Counted from the first letter of the stretch, positions 1-6,677 are shown. The stretch: DNA of 7,671 bases from Planctomycetota bacterium (GCA_030673355.1 DAOVJF010000108.1:1-7671); one strand, 5' to 3'. Numbers and translations: made by a program. The notes: generated by a model from the sequence alone, not told the origin.

Positions 1-726
1 ATGCCTTCTCTGGATCGTGCAATCCCTTTCTCCCAGATGAACAACGTTGCCATGCCGGTCGGCAAGGACCTGGATCTCTATATGCCGGGCTGGACTAATC
101 AGACGCTCCACAAATATGGCGTCGGAACCAAATGAGGTCATCGCTTCTATCCTACAGGCCTTGAAAGCCCGTTCGAGTTCGTCCATGGCCCGAACAATGC
201 GCATCCCGCGTCCACCCCCGCCTGCCGCGGCTTTCAGGATCAGGGGGAAGCCGAGGTTGTCAGCGATCGATCTGATTTCTTTTAATGAACCTACAGGATC
301 GAGCGATCCGGGAATTACCGGTATCCCGGCCTCGACAGCGATCCGCTTGGCAACGGTTTTATCCCCGAGGTTCCTGATATTTTCAGGTGTCGGGCCTATA
401 TAAATAATTTTTGTTTTTCTGCACTTCTCGGCAAAATCGGCGTTTTCCGCAAGGAAACCATAACCTGGATGGATCGCGTCGCATTTCATCCGTCGGGCGT
501 TTTTTATGATGGAATCCTGGTTTAGGTAGCTCTGTTGCGGGTCGGCGGGTCCGATAAATACGACCTCATCCGCCAACCTGACCTGCAAACTTCCCTTATC
601 GGCATCGGAGAAAGCGACGACGGTACGGATTCCCATCTCTCGCGCGATACGGATTATCTGGCAGGCAATTTCACCGCGATTTGCAATAAAAAGTTTGGTA
701 ATTTTTCGCCGGGGGAACCTCGGCAT
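1..726 (-). CDS. accC: Biotin carboxylase, N-terminal part (runs off the window)
   Basis: This is the ATP-dependent biotin carboxylase component of a biotin-dependent carboxylase. In the acetyl-CoA enzyme it carboxylates biotin on BCCP for malonyl-CoA synthesis. Exactly 242 codons are visible and the frame is still open at base 1; a complete AccC has about 450 residues. Family marks seen: IANRGEIA at residues 14-21 (start of the N-terminal domain), HPGYGFLAEN at 86-95, the ATP-grasp glycine-rich loop KAAAGGGGRGMR at 165-176, and GERDCTIQRRH at 232-242. The chosen ATG gives a short extension before the conserved core, and its Shine-Dalgarno is weak (AAAGG about 14 bases upstream). AccC is the likeliest identity, but the visible part cannot exclude the alpha subunit of a propionyl- or methylcrotonyl-CoA carboxylase or the head of pyruvate carboxylase. 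The upstream gene on this strand, fliO, is unrelated and is separated by a repeat element and a promoter. Confidence 0.93.
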   Translation of the reverse strand, partial: MPRFPRRKITKLFIANRGEIACQIIRIAREMGIRTVVAFSDADKGSLQVRLADEVVFIGPADPQQSYLNQDSIIKNARRMKCDAIHPGYGFLAENADFAEKCRKTKIIYIGPTPENIRNLGDKTVAKRIAVEAGIPVIPGSLDPVGSLKEIRSIADNLGFPLILKAAAGGGGRGMRIVRAMDELERAFKACRIEAMTSFGSDAIFVERLISPARHIEIQVLADRHGNVVHLGERDCTIQRRH

Positions 727-823
727 ATTAAAATCCAGCCTTTATTGGTCTGGGCGTCGCAGGATGGCGTCCGGAAAATTATTGTTTCAAATTACTATTT
801 AAAATTACAATATGTTTACAGGA

Positions 824-832
824 ATTATAGCA
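824..832 (-). promoter_or_regulatory. Extended -10 promoter for the biotin carboxylase gene
   Basis: The minus strand reads TGCTATAAT, a perfect sigma70-type -10 (TATAAT) with the TGn extension. No good -35 lies at 16-18 bases; the nearest candidate, TTGCTA, is about 20 bases away, which fits an extended -10 promoter that needs little -35. It would give a leader of roughly 90 bases before the ATG at 726. It lies downstream of repeat copy 1, so the gene probably does not depend on readthrough from fliO. Confidence 0.5.
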
Positions 833-863
833 GATTTATATTTAAAAACTAGCAATGGCACAG

Positions 864-1027
864 GTAAGACCAATCCTGTTAAATAAAAATTGATTGGACA
901 TATTTAGAATTTAGGGGGACACCTGCTTTTCGACGAGCGAAAAGAGGTGTCCCCGATATATTTTCGACGGGCGAAAAGAGGTGTCCCCGATCTCAAATCA
1001 ATATTTAATTAATTGGATTTGTATAAG
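864..1027. repeat. Nested palindromic element, copy 1
   Basis: The outer arms at 864-895 and 996-1027 pair as an imperfect inverted repeat (24 of 32 positions by hand alignment). Inside, GGGGACACCT with an extension (915-932) pairs with its partner ending in AGGTGTCCCC at 954, with one bulged G. The left 61 bases (865-925) match copy 2 (1777-1837) at 53 positions, so the copies share ancestry and orientation. The 3' half carries an extra tandem unit, described separately. No reading frame of note lies inside. Together with the carboxylase promoter, this element accounts for the gene-free stretch 727-1047. The layout resembles REP or MITE-like elements mobilised in trans; a role as a strong transcript hairpin is also possible. 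Confidence 0.8.
927..991 (+). repeat. 34-bp tandem duplication inside repeat copy 1
   Basis: Bases 927-957 recur at 961-991 (period 34) with a single difference (a936 versus g970). The unit covers the inner loop and the whole 3' arm including GGTGTCCCC, so one 5' arm (915-932) faces two almost identical 3' arms. The hairpin could therefore close in two ways. Confidence 0.9.
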
Positions 1028-1047
1028 AGATAGTTGCCGGCAGAGGA

Positions 1048-1728
1048 TTATTCCCAATCGTTCCCGGAGTCGTTTTTAAGGCGGTCGAGCATGCCATCCA
1101 GTTTCCGCTGCCGAACCCCGATGTCCTCGTTGATTGCAGGGTCGCGATCGTCCTCGCCCATCAGTCCATCCAGCTTTGTCTTGAATGGGTTCAGATCGAA
1201 GTTTCCCTTGAATTCAACCTCCTTCAGAATCAGCGACACTTCCTCGGGATCGCTGATTTCAGCAAGGGTCCTGAGCCCACCCTCGGCGCCTCCGATGAGA
1301 AGGAGGCGATCACCGAGGCGTACGAGGTAAAGTATTCTTGCAGGCGACAGGTTCATCGTGTGGATAACTTTCAGGCTTTCCGCCGAGCCTGCCATGCCCC
1401 TTATGTTTACGAATCGTTTCAGGAGCAGGCTCAATCCCCAGATTACAACGATGACTATCAGGAGCCCGACAAAAACCTTGACATATTCACCGGCGGTCGG
1501 ACCGATTGTCGGCCCATCTTCCTGGATGGGTACAAAACTTTCGCGGGTAGGGACATCTTCGGGGATTACAGTTCCGATCGGTATGCCGGTGTCTTCCGTC
1601 TGTTCAATGGTTGATTCGCCGGGTTCCGCCGGGTTATCGACATCAACCTGCGCAAAGGCTGGCAGGGTCAGCAGAATCAGGACCGCGGCGATGGTAACTG
1701 ACAACATCAGGAGTGATGAATGTCGCAT
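1048..1728 (-). CDS. fliO: FliO-like flagellar biosynthesis protein
   Basis: A 226-residue protein with an N-terminal signal sequence (hydrophobic 6-22, likely cleavage after AFA at 24-26), an acidic proline-rich linker (27-82), one membrane segment (84-103, followed by KRF) and a cytoplasmic FliO-type domain at about 115-165. That domain carries the family pattern of a basic/hydrophobic start, NLSPARILYLVRLGDRLLLI at 126-145, then GG and GLRTLAEI at 151-158. FliO helps assemble the FliP/FliQ/FliR core of the flagellar type III export gate. The C-terminal tail (170-226) is charged and contains two similar pieces, KLDGLM and KLDGML. The start is the ATG with a good signal peptide, though no clear Shine-Dalgarno precedes it. 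No other flagellar gene is in the window, which is unusual because fliO commonly sits beside fliN or fliP. The stop is TAA. Confidence 0.8.
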   Translation of the reverse strand: MRHSSLLMLSVTIAAVLILLTLPAFAQVDVDNPAEPGESTIEQTEDTGIPIGTVIPEDVPTRESFVPIQEDGPTIGPTAGEYVKVFVGLLIVIVVIWGLSLLLKRFVNIRGMAGSAESLKVIHTMNLSPARILYLVRLGDRLLLIGGAEGGLRTLAEISDPEEVSLILKEVEFKGNFDLNPFKTKLDGLMGEDDRDPAINEDIGVRQRKLDGMLDRLKNDSGNDWE

Positions 1729-1773
1729 GGGTGAATTTTACCGGAAGTACGGCCTATCATCAAATTAAAATTG

Positions 1774-1940
1774 CCTTAAGACTAATTCCGTTAAACAAAA
1801 ATTGATTGGACATAATTAGCATTGATGGGGACACCTGATTTTGCCTTAGGGGGTGAGTGAAGGATGGCGGGGAGTGCAGGAGGCAAAAATAGGTGTCCCC
1901 GATCTCGAATCAATAATTATTTAACGGAATTGGTCTAAGG
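1774..1940. repeat. Nested palindromic element, copy 2
   Basis: This is the best-formed copy. The outer arms 1780-1807 and 1908-1935 match at 24 of 28 positions, and CCTTA just outside extends the symmetry with a one-base gap. The inner arms 1827-1846 and 1881-1900 (GGGGACACCT... and ...AGGTGTCCCC) match at 18 of 20 and enclose a 34-base purine-rich loop. Between outer and inner arms lie the asymmetric spacers GGACATA...ATT (left) and GATCTC (right), shared with copy 1 and giving the element a direction. It sits 33-45 bases upstream of the fliO start and upstream of the lipoprotein promoter, in the divergent region between them, so it could insulate the two units. Confidence 0.85.
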
Positions 1941-2098
1941 GATAATAATCTGCGGAAGACCGAAAATGTTGGGGTCTAATATTTTTTAATTATAAAACCT
2001 GCCATAAGAATGTAATTTAGGCTATAATGTAAAAAATGAAGCTGTGGCCGGTCATGGTCTTGTGCCGGTCCATGATGTAATATTTTCGGAGGGAGCAA
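1941..2098 (+). other. Leader and upstream region of the lipoprotein gene
   Basis: This completes the gene-free stretch 1729-2098. It is AT-rich to about 2040 and holds the promoter. The transcribed leader (about 2035-2098) contains two near-copies of CCGGTC followed by CATG (around 2048-2056 and 2065-2074) that could form a small hairpin (TCATGG with CCATGA, loop about 12), then the ribosome binding site GGAGGGAG at 2088-2095. No known riboswitch pattern was recognised. Confidence 0.35.
1999..2028 (+). promoter_or_regulatory. Sigma70-type promoter for the lipoprotein gene
   Basis: A consensus -10 TATAAT (2023-2028) is preceded, after 18 bases, by CTGCCA (1999-2004), which matches four of six bases of the -35 consensus. 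The predicted start is near 2035, giving a leader of about 65 bases. It is the only strong plus-strand promoter-like signal between repeat copy 2 and the gene. Confidence 0.5.
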
Positions 2099-4411
2099 AT
2101 GGTTGTTCGAGAAAGTCGAGCTGTTAACCCTTTAGCGTATGCAGTTGTTCTTCTGTTAATGCTGCTTATTGGAGTTTCCTGCGGCGGAAAAAGTAGCCCC
2201 ACGGCGCCGGATACAGGTATGACAAATCCGGTTGTCTCAACTCCAAATGAACGTAATGCCAGGACACCGGAAAACTCAGGTAACCGGTTCAGCATGGGAA
2301 CCTACAAGATGCTGCTCGATATCGAAAATCAAACGATCGAGGTGGTTGGTAACCGTGAGCTGGCGAAGCATTTCGATATCAGGAACATCCTGCTGAACGA
2401 GAACTTCTGCCCCGCGAAAAACTGTCTCATGATGCAGTTTCTTGAGATCGACGAGGTTAATGACCTGTATACCATCAAGGTTACGATATATAACCCGACC
2501 TATTTCAATGTTTTCGATGTCAGGATAATCATTTACTATGATGAAAAGGCACACAGGGTACTGAATCCGGATGATTACACTCGCCTCTACGAGGAAGGGC
2601 ACTATATAAATCCTTTCAGGTCGTTCTGCAAGACAACCGATAACCGCACGTTCACAGGCTATGCGAGTTTCTCTGAAATTGTGGAGCTGAGTGTCCCCGA
2701 CGCCGAGAAAAAGTGGTGGATATGGTTTTCGATCGACGCGAGTTTCCCGGGTAACTGCGAGGAACCGTATGAGATTGAAAATTTCGGATACTGGGGAGAT
2801 ATCTATCCCGACCATCCCGACGTGCCGGATATCGACCAGGGCGAGGGCCTGATTTTCGCGGAGGTTTACGACTGGCAGGGAAATATCTCCGAGGTTACGG
2901 TCGATACGACACCGATCACCGGCGGCATTACCGAACTGTTCTACAATCTCGTAACTGAAAGGTATGAAGCAACTATTACCAATGCAATGGATGCTCCACC
3001 GGGTGAATATACATGCCTGATCGCGGCATATTCGGTTGACGACCAGACACTCGGTTTGTACAACTATATGACAATTACCGTAAATGAAACCCCGCCACCG
3101 ACCGTACAGACGATCTGGGGGCATATAGGCGATTCAATGTTCCTGACCGGGCTCGATGTGTCGACTATCAGCGTTGTCAACCAGGATCCTCTTGGGTATC
3201 CTCCCGGGCCGGTATCGGTAGACAACGGCGATTACGTGGTTGATGTCGCCACCGGAATTTACAACATCAGTGTCGTACCATCCGATATCATTTATTCTTC
3301 GGTGATTTGTTATGACATTCTCGTTTTGGATGACGAGGACGTGCATGTTGATTTCGCGCCGCATGACCCCAACCAGATCGATCCATACGATCCGGACGGG
3401 TCTACTGGACCTGTCAACTGGTGGGAGGTTGTCGAATTCGCCGGGCGTGTGGTGGATACATTCGGTGATCCTGTCGTTGGGGCGACGATAGAGATCAGAT
3501 CTCCTGATAGTTGGGGATTGGAAATAAACCAGGACTTTGTCCAGGCGGTCAGGACCGAAGAAGGCGGCTATTTCAATCTTCTAAATGTTCCGAAGACGGA
3601 CGACGGGTTTGGCGACGATACCTTGTTCACATACGAGATGGAGGTTCGGGCCTATGGTTACCTGCCGACACAGTTGATATTGACTCCGCTGGAGAACGTT
3701 ATCAGGTACCGGGTAATCGAACTAATACCAAGCCCCCTGGATATACCTATTTTCGAGGAAAGTTTTGAGTTAACAACCAGTATGGACGATTGGTCGGCAT
3801 TCGGATATTATCACAGGCAATTTTATGATCCATTAATCATAAATGTTGCTTTCGATTCAGGTTATCTTGGATTCAATATGAATGTGATTCCTCCGGATGA
3901 ACCCGGTCCCGGTTCAATACCAAAACCGGCAGATGGCGATTATTACATCTGGTATGGTGTCGAGCAGGATGGTTGTTTCCTTGGGGATTGGGATCCTGGT
4001 ATGCAGACCCCATATAATGGAGGAATGTCTCTCTCACCTAATTCCGGGACATTAACAGGCCCGGAGATCGATCTCACCGGTTATTCATCCGCACGGGTTG
4101 AGTTCGACATGTGTTACTCGATCGAGACAATGGACACGCCTTATTACGAAATGATGTTTTTCTACATCAATGCAGATGGTTTCGATAATGAGCTCGTTTG
4201 TTATAATCCTTTTACCGATCCGGATACCGATGAATATATTTACACGCAGAAAGGTTTTAACCGTACACTTGAGTGGGTATTTTACCAGTACGATATCAGT
4301 AATTTTACCGGCGGGCCAATTCGGTTGAAATGGTCTTTCGCAACCATGGATTCGTCATACAACGCATATCGGGGGCAGTTCATTGACAATATTAAAGTGT
4401 ACGCAAATTAG
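2099..4411 (+). CDS. Large secreted lipoprotein with regulatory-like and jelly-roll-like domains
   Basis: A 770-residue protein of unknown specific function. The start is well supported by GGAGG six bases before the ATG. Residues 1-27 form a lipoprotein signal peptide with hydrophobic core 12-25 and LIGVSC ending at Cys28; Gly at -3 is slightly unusual for a lipobox. A Ser/Thr/Pro-rich tether (30-60) follows. Residues about 65-330 form a beta-rich region with FDVRIIIYYDE near 139-149 and paired cysteines (C104/C109). Residues 340-420 resemble a short Ig-like or carboxypeptidase-regulatory fold. Residues 446-545 (EFAGRVVDTFGDPVVGATIEI onward) look like a carboxypeptidase regulatory-like domain. 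Residues 551-770, starting FEESFE and ending FIDNIKVYAN, look like the MAM-type or immune-inhibitor-A-type jelly roll. No protease or hydrolase motif was seen, so binding or structural roles are likelier than catalysis. It is monocistronic, divergent from fliO and convergent with glmU. Confidence 0.85.
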   Translation: MVVRESRAVNPLAYAVVLLLMLLIGVSCGGKSSPTAPDTGMTNPVVSTPNERNARTPENSGNRFSMGTYKMLLDIENQTIEVVGNRELAKHFDIRNILLNENFCPAKNCLMMQFLEIDEVNDLYTIKVTIYNPTYFNVFDVRIIIYYDEKAHRVLNPDDYTRLYEEGHYINPFRSFCKTTDNRTFTGYASFSEIVELSVPDAEKKWWIWFSIDASFPGNCEEPYEIENFGYWGDIYPDHPDVPDIDQGEGLIFAEVYDWQGNISEVTVDTTPITGGITELFYNLVTERYEATITNAMDAPPGEYTCLIAAYSVDDQTLGLYNYMTITVNETPPPTVQTIWGHIGDSMFLTGLDVSTISVVNQDPLGYPPGPVSVDNGDYVVDVATGIYNISVVPSDIIYSSVICYDILVLDDEDVHVDFAPHDPNQIDPYDPDGSTGPVNWWEVVEFAGRVVDTFGDPVVGATIEIRSPDSWGLEINQDFVQAVRTEEGGYFNLLNVPKTDDGFGDDTLFTYEMEVRAYGYLPTQLILTPLENVIRYRVIELIPSPLDIPIFEESFELTTSMDDWSAFGYYHRQFYDPLIINVAFDSGYLGFNMNVIPPDEPGPGSIPKPADGDYYIWYGVEQDGCFLGDWDPGMQTPYNGGMSLSPNSGTLTGPEIDLTGYSSARVEFDMCYSIETMDTPYYEMMFFYINADGFDNELVCYNPFTDPDTDEYIYTQKGFNRTLEWVFYQYDISNFTGGPIRLKWSFATMDSSYNAYRGQFIDNIKVYAN

Positions 4412-4431
4412 GCAAAAGGGTTAACGATTAA

Positions 4432-4504
4432 CGTCGACAAGCACGTTCGACGCGGAGAATTTCGAGGTTTGCGGGATGGAGATGTCTCACTGAGCTTGTC
4501 AACG
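4432..4504. repeat. Short inverted repeat with a GACAAGC core
   Basis: CGTCGACAAGC (4432-4442) and GCTTGTCAACG (4494-4504) pair at 10 of 11 positions across 51 bases, in the convergent gap after the lipoprotein gene. The right arm on the minus strand reads TTGACAAGCTCAGTGAG, which resembles a dispersed repeat I recall from many environmental bacterial genomes; that is recollection, not a search. It may be a REP-like remnant or part of the terminator region. Confidence 0.4.
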
Positions 4505-4520
4505 GCACCCGATTAGGTCG

Positions 4521-4536
4521 CCGCCACGCGGTTTTT
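4521..4536 (+). terminator. Weak possible terminator of the lipoprotein gene
   Basis: CCGC-CAC-GCGG (4521-4531) is followed by five T's (4532-4536), about 110 bases after the stop codon. The stem is only four pairs, so this is a weak candidate. The other hairpin in the gap (4432-4504) has no T-run. Confidence 0.25.
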
Positions 4537-4559
4537 GTTGTTATGAGATTGAAATGCAG

Positions 4560-4607
4560 GATCTGATCAATAATTATTCAACGGAATTGGTATTATTAAT
4601 AATCCTG
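4560..4607 (+). repeat. Half copy of the nested palindromic element (copy 3)
   Basis: GATCT at 4560-4564 followed by ATCAATAATTATTCAACGG and AATTGGT reproduces the right outer arm of copy 2. From ATCAATA to TTGGT only one base differs (T to C) in 25, and a two-base deletion lies next to GATCT. Weak similarity continues into TAATAATCCTGC, also seen after copy 2 (TAATAATCTGC), so the unit may extend slightly beyond the inverted repeat. No matching left arm and no GGGGACA palindrome occur in 4412-4559. It sits directly after the glmU stop, in the transcribed tail of that gene. Confidence 0.75.
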
Positions 4608-4613
4608 CCCCTT

Positions 4614-5984
4614 CTATTTCTTCACCCATCCTCTTTTGATATGCTGCCTCGCCCGACCGAACGCCAGTGAACGCGAAGGCACATCCTGGCTGAGAGTGCT
4701 CCCGGCCGCCGTATAACAATCACTCCCGATTTTAATCGGCGCGACCAATATCGAATTTGAACCTATGAATGTAGAATCTCCAATAACCGTTTTGTGCTTA
4801 TGCTTCCCGTCGTAATTGCACGTAATCGTCCCGGCCCCGATATTTACATTTTTCCCTATCTTCGCATCGCCGAGATATGTCAAATGTCCCGATTTAGCGC
4901 CTTTTCCGAAATCGACATTCTTCATCTCGACAAAATTCCCGACCTTAGCCCCGTCCCGGACATGAGTACCCGGACGAATGTGAGCGTACGGACCGATTTT
5001 TACGTTACTGTCGATCCTGCACTCGGTAAGGACGCTGTGGCGGATATTGCATCCGGAACCGACAACCGTATCGTTTATTTCAGTATGCGGGCCGATTTCC
5101 GTATCACTCCCGATCCTGCAATCACCCATGATTATCGTGCCGGGATGGATTATCGAATCCTTTCCGATTTTCACCTCCGGTCCGATCCATGTCGATCCCG
5201 GTTCAATAAAAGTGACTCCTTTCGCCATGAGCGATTCGATTATGCCCCATCGGAGGTAGTCGGACGCTTCAGAAAGTTCGAGCCGCGTGTTTACACCGAG
5301 GGTTTCCATCGGGTCCACTATCGGAACCGCATTAACCGTCTCTCCAGTATTAAGGATATAGAGAAGTGTATCGGGAAGATGATATTCGCCCGATCTTTCA
5401 TTCGGTTTAATTTTTTTAAGAGCATTGTCCAGTGCTTTCCGGTTGAAAACATAAATTCCCGAATTGCACTCTTCGATCTCTTTCTGGCTTCCCCTCAAAT
5501 CCTTCTCCTCGATAATTCCAAGGACCAAACCGCTGTCATCGCGGATGATCCTTCCGTAGCCAGCCGGATCCCTTGGGATAAAACTGAGCACGGTTGCCAT
5601 CGCGCCGGATTTTTTATGGAATTTAACCAGTTCGCCAATCGCAATATGGCTGAGACAGGGAACGTCCCCTGAAAGAATGAGTATATGTTTCGCGGATTTC
5701 GGAGCCTCTTTCATCCCGACCATTACCGCGTGACCTGTTCCGTTCTGCGGTTTCTGGATGACATATTTCTCGTTCGGAAATCGAGCCATGACATCGTCGG
5801 CTCCATGGCCCACCACTAATACGCGTTTACTCACCCCGGCGGAGCCGCACGAATCGAGGACCCATTTTCCGAGTTCCTTTCCGCATGCCCTGTGAAGGAC
5901 TTTAGGAAGATCGCTTTTCATGCGCGTACCCATCCCGGCCATCATGATTATCGCGCAAATATCCTTGTTATTCTTTCCTGGCAT
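4614..5984 (-). CDS. glmU: Bifunctional UDP-GlcNAc pyrophosphorylase / GlcN-1-P acetyltransferase
   Basis: GlmU makes UDP-GlcNAc, the precursor of peptidoglycan and lipopolysaccharide, by acetylating glucosamine-1-phosphate and then transferring UMP. Numbering from the ATG at 5993: uridyltransferase loop AGMGTRMKSDLPK at 19-31 (LAAG of many homologues is MMAG here), QNGTGHA at 83-89, metal-binding Asp in SGDVP (D110), LGVNTRLEL near 232-240. The left-handed beta-helix acetyltransferase follows from about 268, with RPGTHV, the GAKSGHLTYLG segment holding the probable catalytic His370, NIGAGTITCNYDG and a tail ending RARQHIKRGWVKK. The ATG at 5984 is preferred because AAAAGGA lies eight bases upstream of it, whereas that same sequence abuts the ATG at 5993. 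This gives 456 residues, the same as E. coli GlmU. The frame is intact, with stop TAG. It follows the DUF488 gene on the same strand with repeat copy 4 between them. Confidence 0.96.
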   Translation of the reverse strand: MPGKNNKDICAIIMMAGMGTRMKSDLPKVLHRACGKELGKWVLDSCGSAGVSKRVLVVGHGADDVMARFPNEKYVIQKPQNGTGHAVMVGMKEAPKSAKHILILSGDVPCLSHIAIGELVKFHKKSGAMATVLSFIPRDPAGYGRIIRDDSGLVLGIIEEKDLRGSQKEIEECNSGIYVFNRKALDNALKKIKPNERSGEYHLPDTLLYILNTGETVNAVPIVDPMETLGVNTRLELSEASDYLRWGIIESLMAKGVTFIEPGSTWIGPEVKIGKDSIIHPGTIIMGDCRIGSDTEIGPHTEINDTVVGSGCNIRHSVLTECRIDSNVKIGPYAHIRPGTHVRDGAKVGNFVEMKNVDFGKGAKSGHLTYLGDAKIGKNVNIGAGTITCNYDGKHKHKTVIGDSTFIGSNSILVAPIKIGSDCYTAAGSTLSQDVPSRSLAFGRARQHIKRGWVKK

Positions 5985-5992
5985 TATTGGCA

Positions 5993-5999
5993 TCCTTTT
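5993..5999 (-). promoter_or_regulatory. Ribosome binding site that sets the glmU start
   Basis: The minus strand reads AAAAGGA, eight bases before the ATG at 5984. The upstream in-frame ATG (5993) overlaps this site by one base, so ribosomes placed by it should begin at 5984. Confidence 0.55.
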
Positions 6000-6017
6000 C
6001 GATTAATTCCCCTTTTC

Positions 6018-6158
6018 AGACCAATTCTACTTGAAAGTATTTTTTTCGCTTCGGGGACACGGCATTTTTCCCTTGATATGCAATGGTAAAGTCAGGTTTA
6101 TCACTGGAGAAAAATGGCATGTCCCCGTGGTTCATACAATTTCAAGTAGAATTGGTCT
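6018..6158. repeat. Nested palindromic element, copy 4 (divergent subtype)
   Basis: The outer arms are perfect over 19 bases: AGACCAATTCTACTTGAAA at 6018-6036 and its complement at 6140-6158. The inner arms CGGGGACACGGCATTTTTC (6052-6070) and its partner (6109-6127) match at 17 of 19 and enclose a 38-base loop. It shares ACCAATTC and GGGGACA with copies 1 and 2, but the remaining arm bases differ and change on both sides together. It fills the gap between the DUF488 gene and glmU and would be transcribed as a long double-stemmed hairpin. Its right arm overlaps the last five codons and the stop of the DUF488 gene. No T-run follows the stems in the transcribed direction, so it is not a classical terminator. 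Confidence 0.85.
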
Positions 6159-6666
6159 CAGATTCATCAAATAACGATAGCGTTCGTGCCCGGTCGGAAT
6201 TGGATTTTGAAATTTCCAGTTCCGACTGAAGAATTAGTGTGCCATCAGTAAGAATATGATGCAAGTCCACCCCGTGGTTATTCAGGAATACGGGACCCAG
6301 AAGAATCGAACGATGGCATCGCGACGGGTCCTTTTCCGCACAGACGAGGCATGCTGTATTCCCTTCTTTTGCTTTAAGAAAATCTTTAACAATTTTTTCG
6401 ACAGCATGTTTGAACGATTCCGATTCAATTCTCTCTTCGCAGGATTCCCCATTTTCGAGAAGTCCCCCGAGACAGTCACCCTGCCATTCATAGATCATCC
6501 CGGCCCGCTCGGTAATCGATTTAAAATTGTCACGATTGAAATAAGGGTAACGTCCCGAGTACGGGACGCTTCTGATATCGATAATATGGGTTATCGGGAA
6601 GGGTGAGACTATCTCGAGAAACCGTTCGGGCGAATGATTTGAATGACCGGCAGTGTAAAGCGGCAT
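6142..6666 (-). CDS. DUF488 family protein
   Basis: A 174-residue protein of the DUF488 family, whose biochemical role is not established. Family marks seen: YTAGHS at 4-9, the strand IIDIRSVPYSGRYPYFN at 28-44 with Asp30 and Arg32, LGG at 66-68, and the characteristic CAEKDPSRCHRS at 109-120 containing a Cys/His cluster (C109, C117, H118) followed by a hydrophobic helix. These conserved polar residues suggest a catalytic or ligand site, but the reaction is unknown. It begins 11 bases after the pdxS stop with no clear Shine-Dalgarno, which suggests translational coupling. The last residues (ETNST) and the TGA stop are encoded by the arm of repeat copy 4, so the native C-terminus may have been replaced when the element arrived. 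The core domain ends well before that and appears complete. Confidence 0.87.
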   Translation of the reverse strand: MPLYTAGHSNHSPERFLEIVSPFPITHIIDIRSVPYSGRYPYFNRDNFKSITERAGMIYEWQGDCLGGLLENGESCEERIESESFKHAVEKIVKDFLKAKEGNTACLVCAEKDPSRCHRSILLGPVFLNNHGVDLHHILTDGTLILQSELEISKSNSDRARTLSLFDESETNST

Positions 6667-6677
6667 CGTTTTTAATA

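Noticed and set aside
1780..1935. Integron attC site
   Set aside because: Copy 2 has GTTAAAC on the left and ATTTAAC on the right, which fit GTTRRRY and RYYYAAC. However, they are in the opposite order to an attC, copy 4 lacks them, and there is no integrase.
864..1940. CRISPR array
   Set aside because: The repeats are palindromic elements at irregular, long spacing, with no short regular spacers and no cas genes.
2276..3124. Long open frame on the minus strand opposite the lipoprotein gene
   Set aside because: It lies inside a gene with a clear signal peptide, ribosome binding site and promoter; the antisense translation shows no family features.
4794..5672. Long open frame on the plus strand opposite glmU
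   Set aside because: It lies entirely within the well-supported glmU gene and has no ribosome binding site or recognisable motif.
6016..6144. Readthrough extension of the DUF488 frame across repeat copy 4
   Set aside because: After the TGA the frame stays open for 41 codons to the next TGA, but over that length this is not unlikely by chance, and the peptide resembles nothing.
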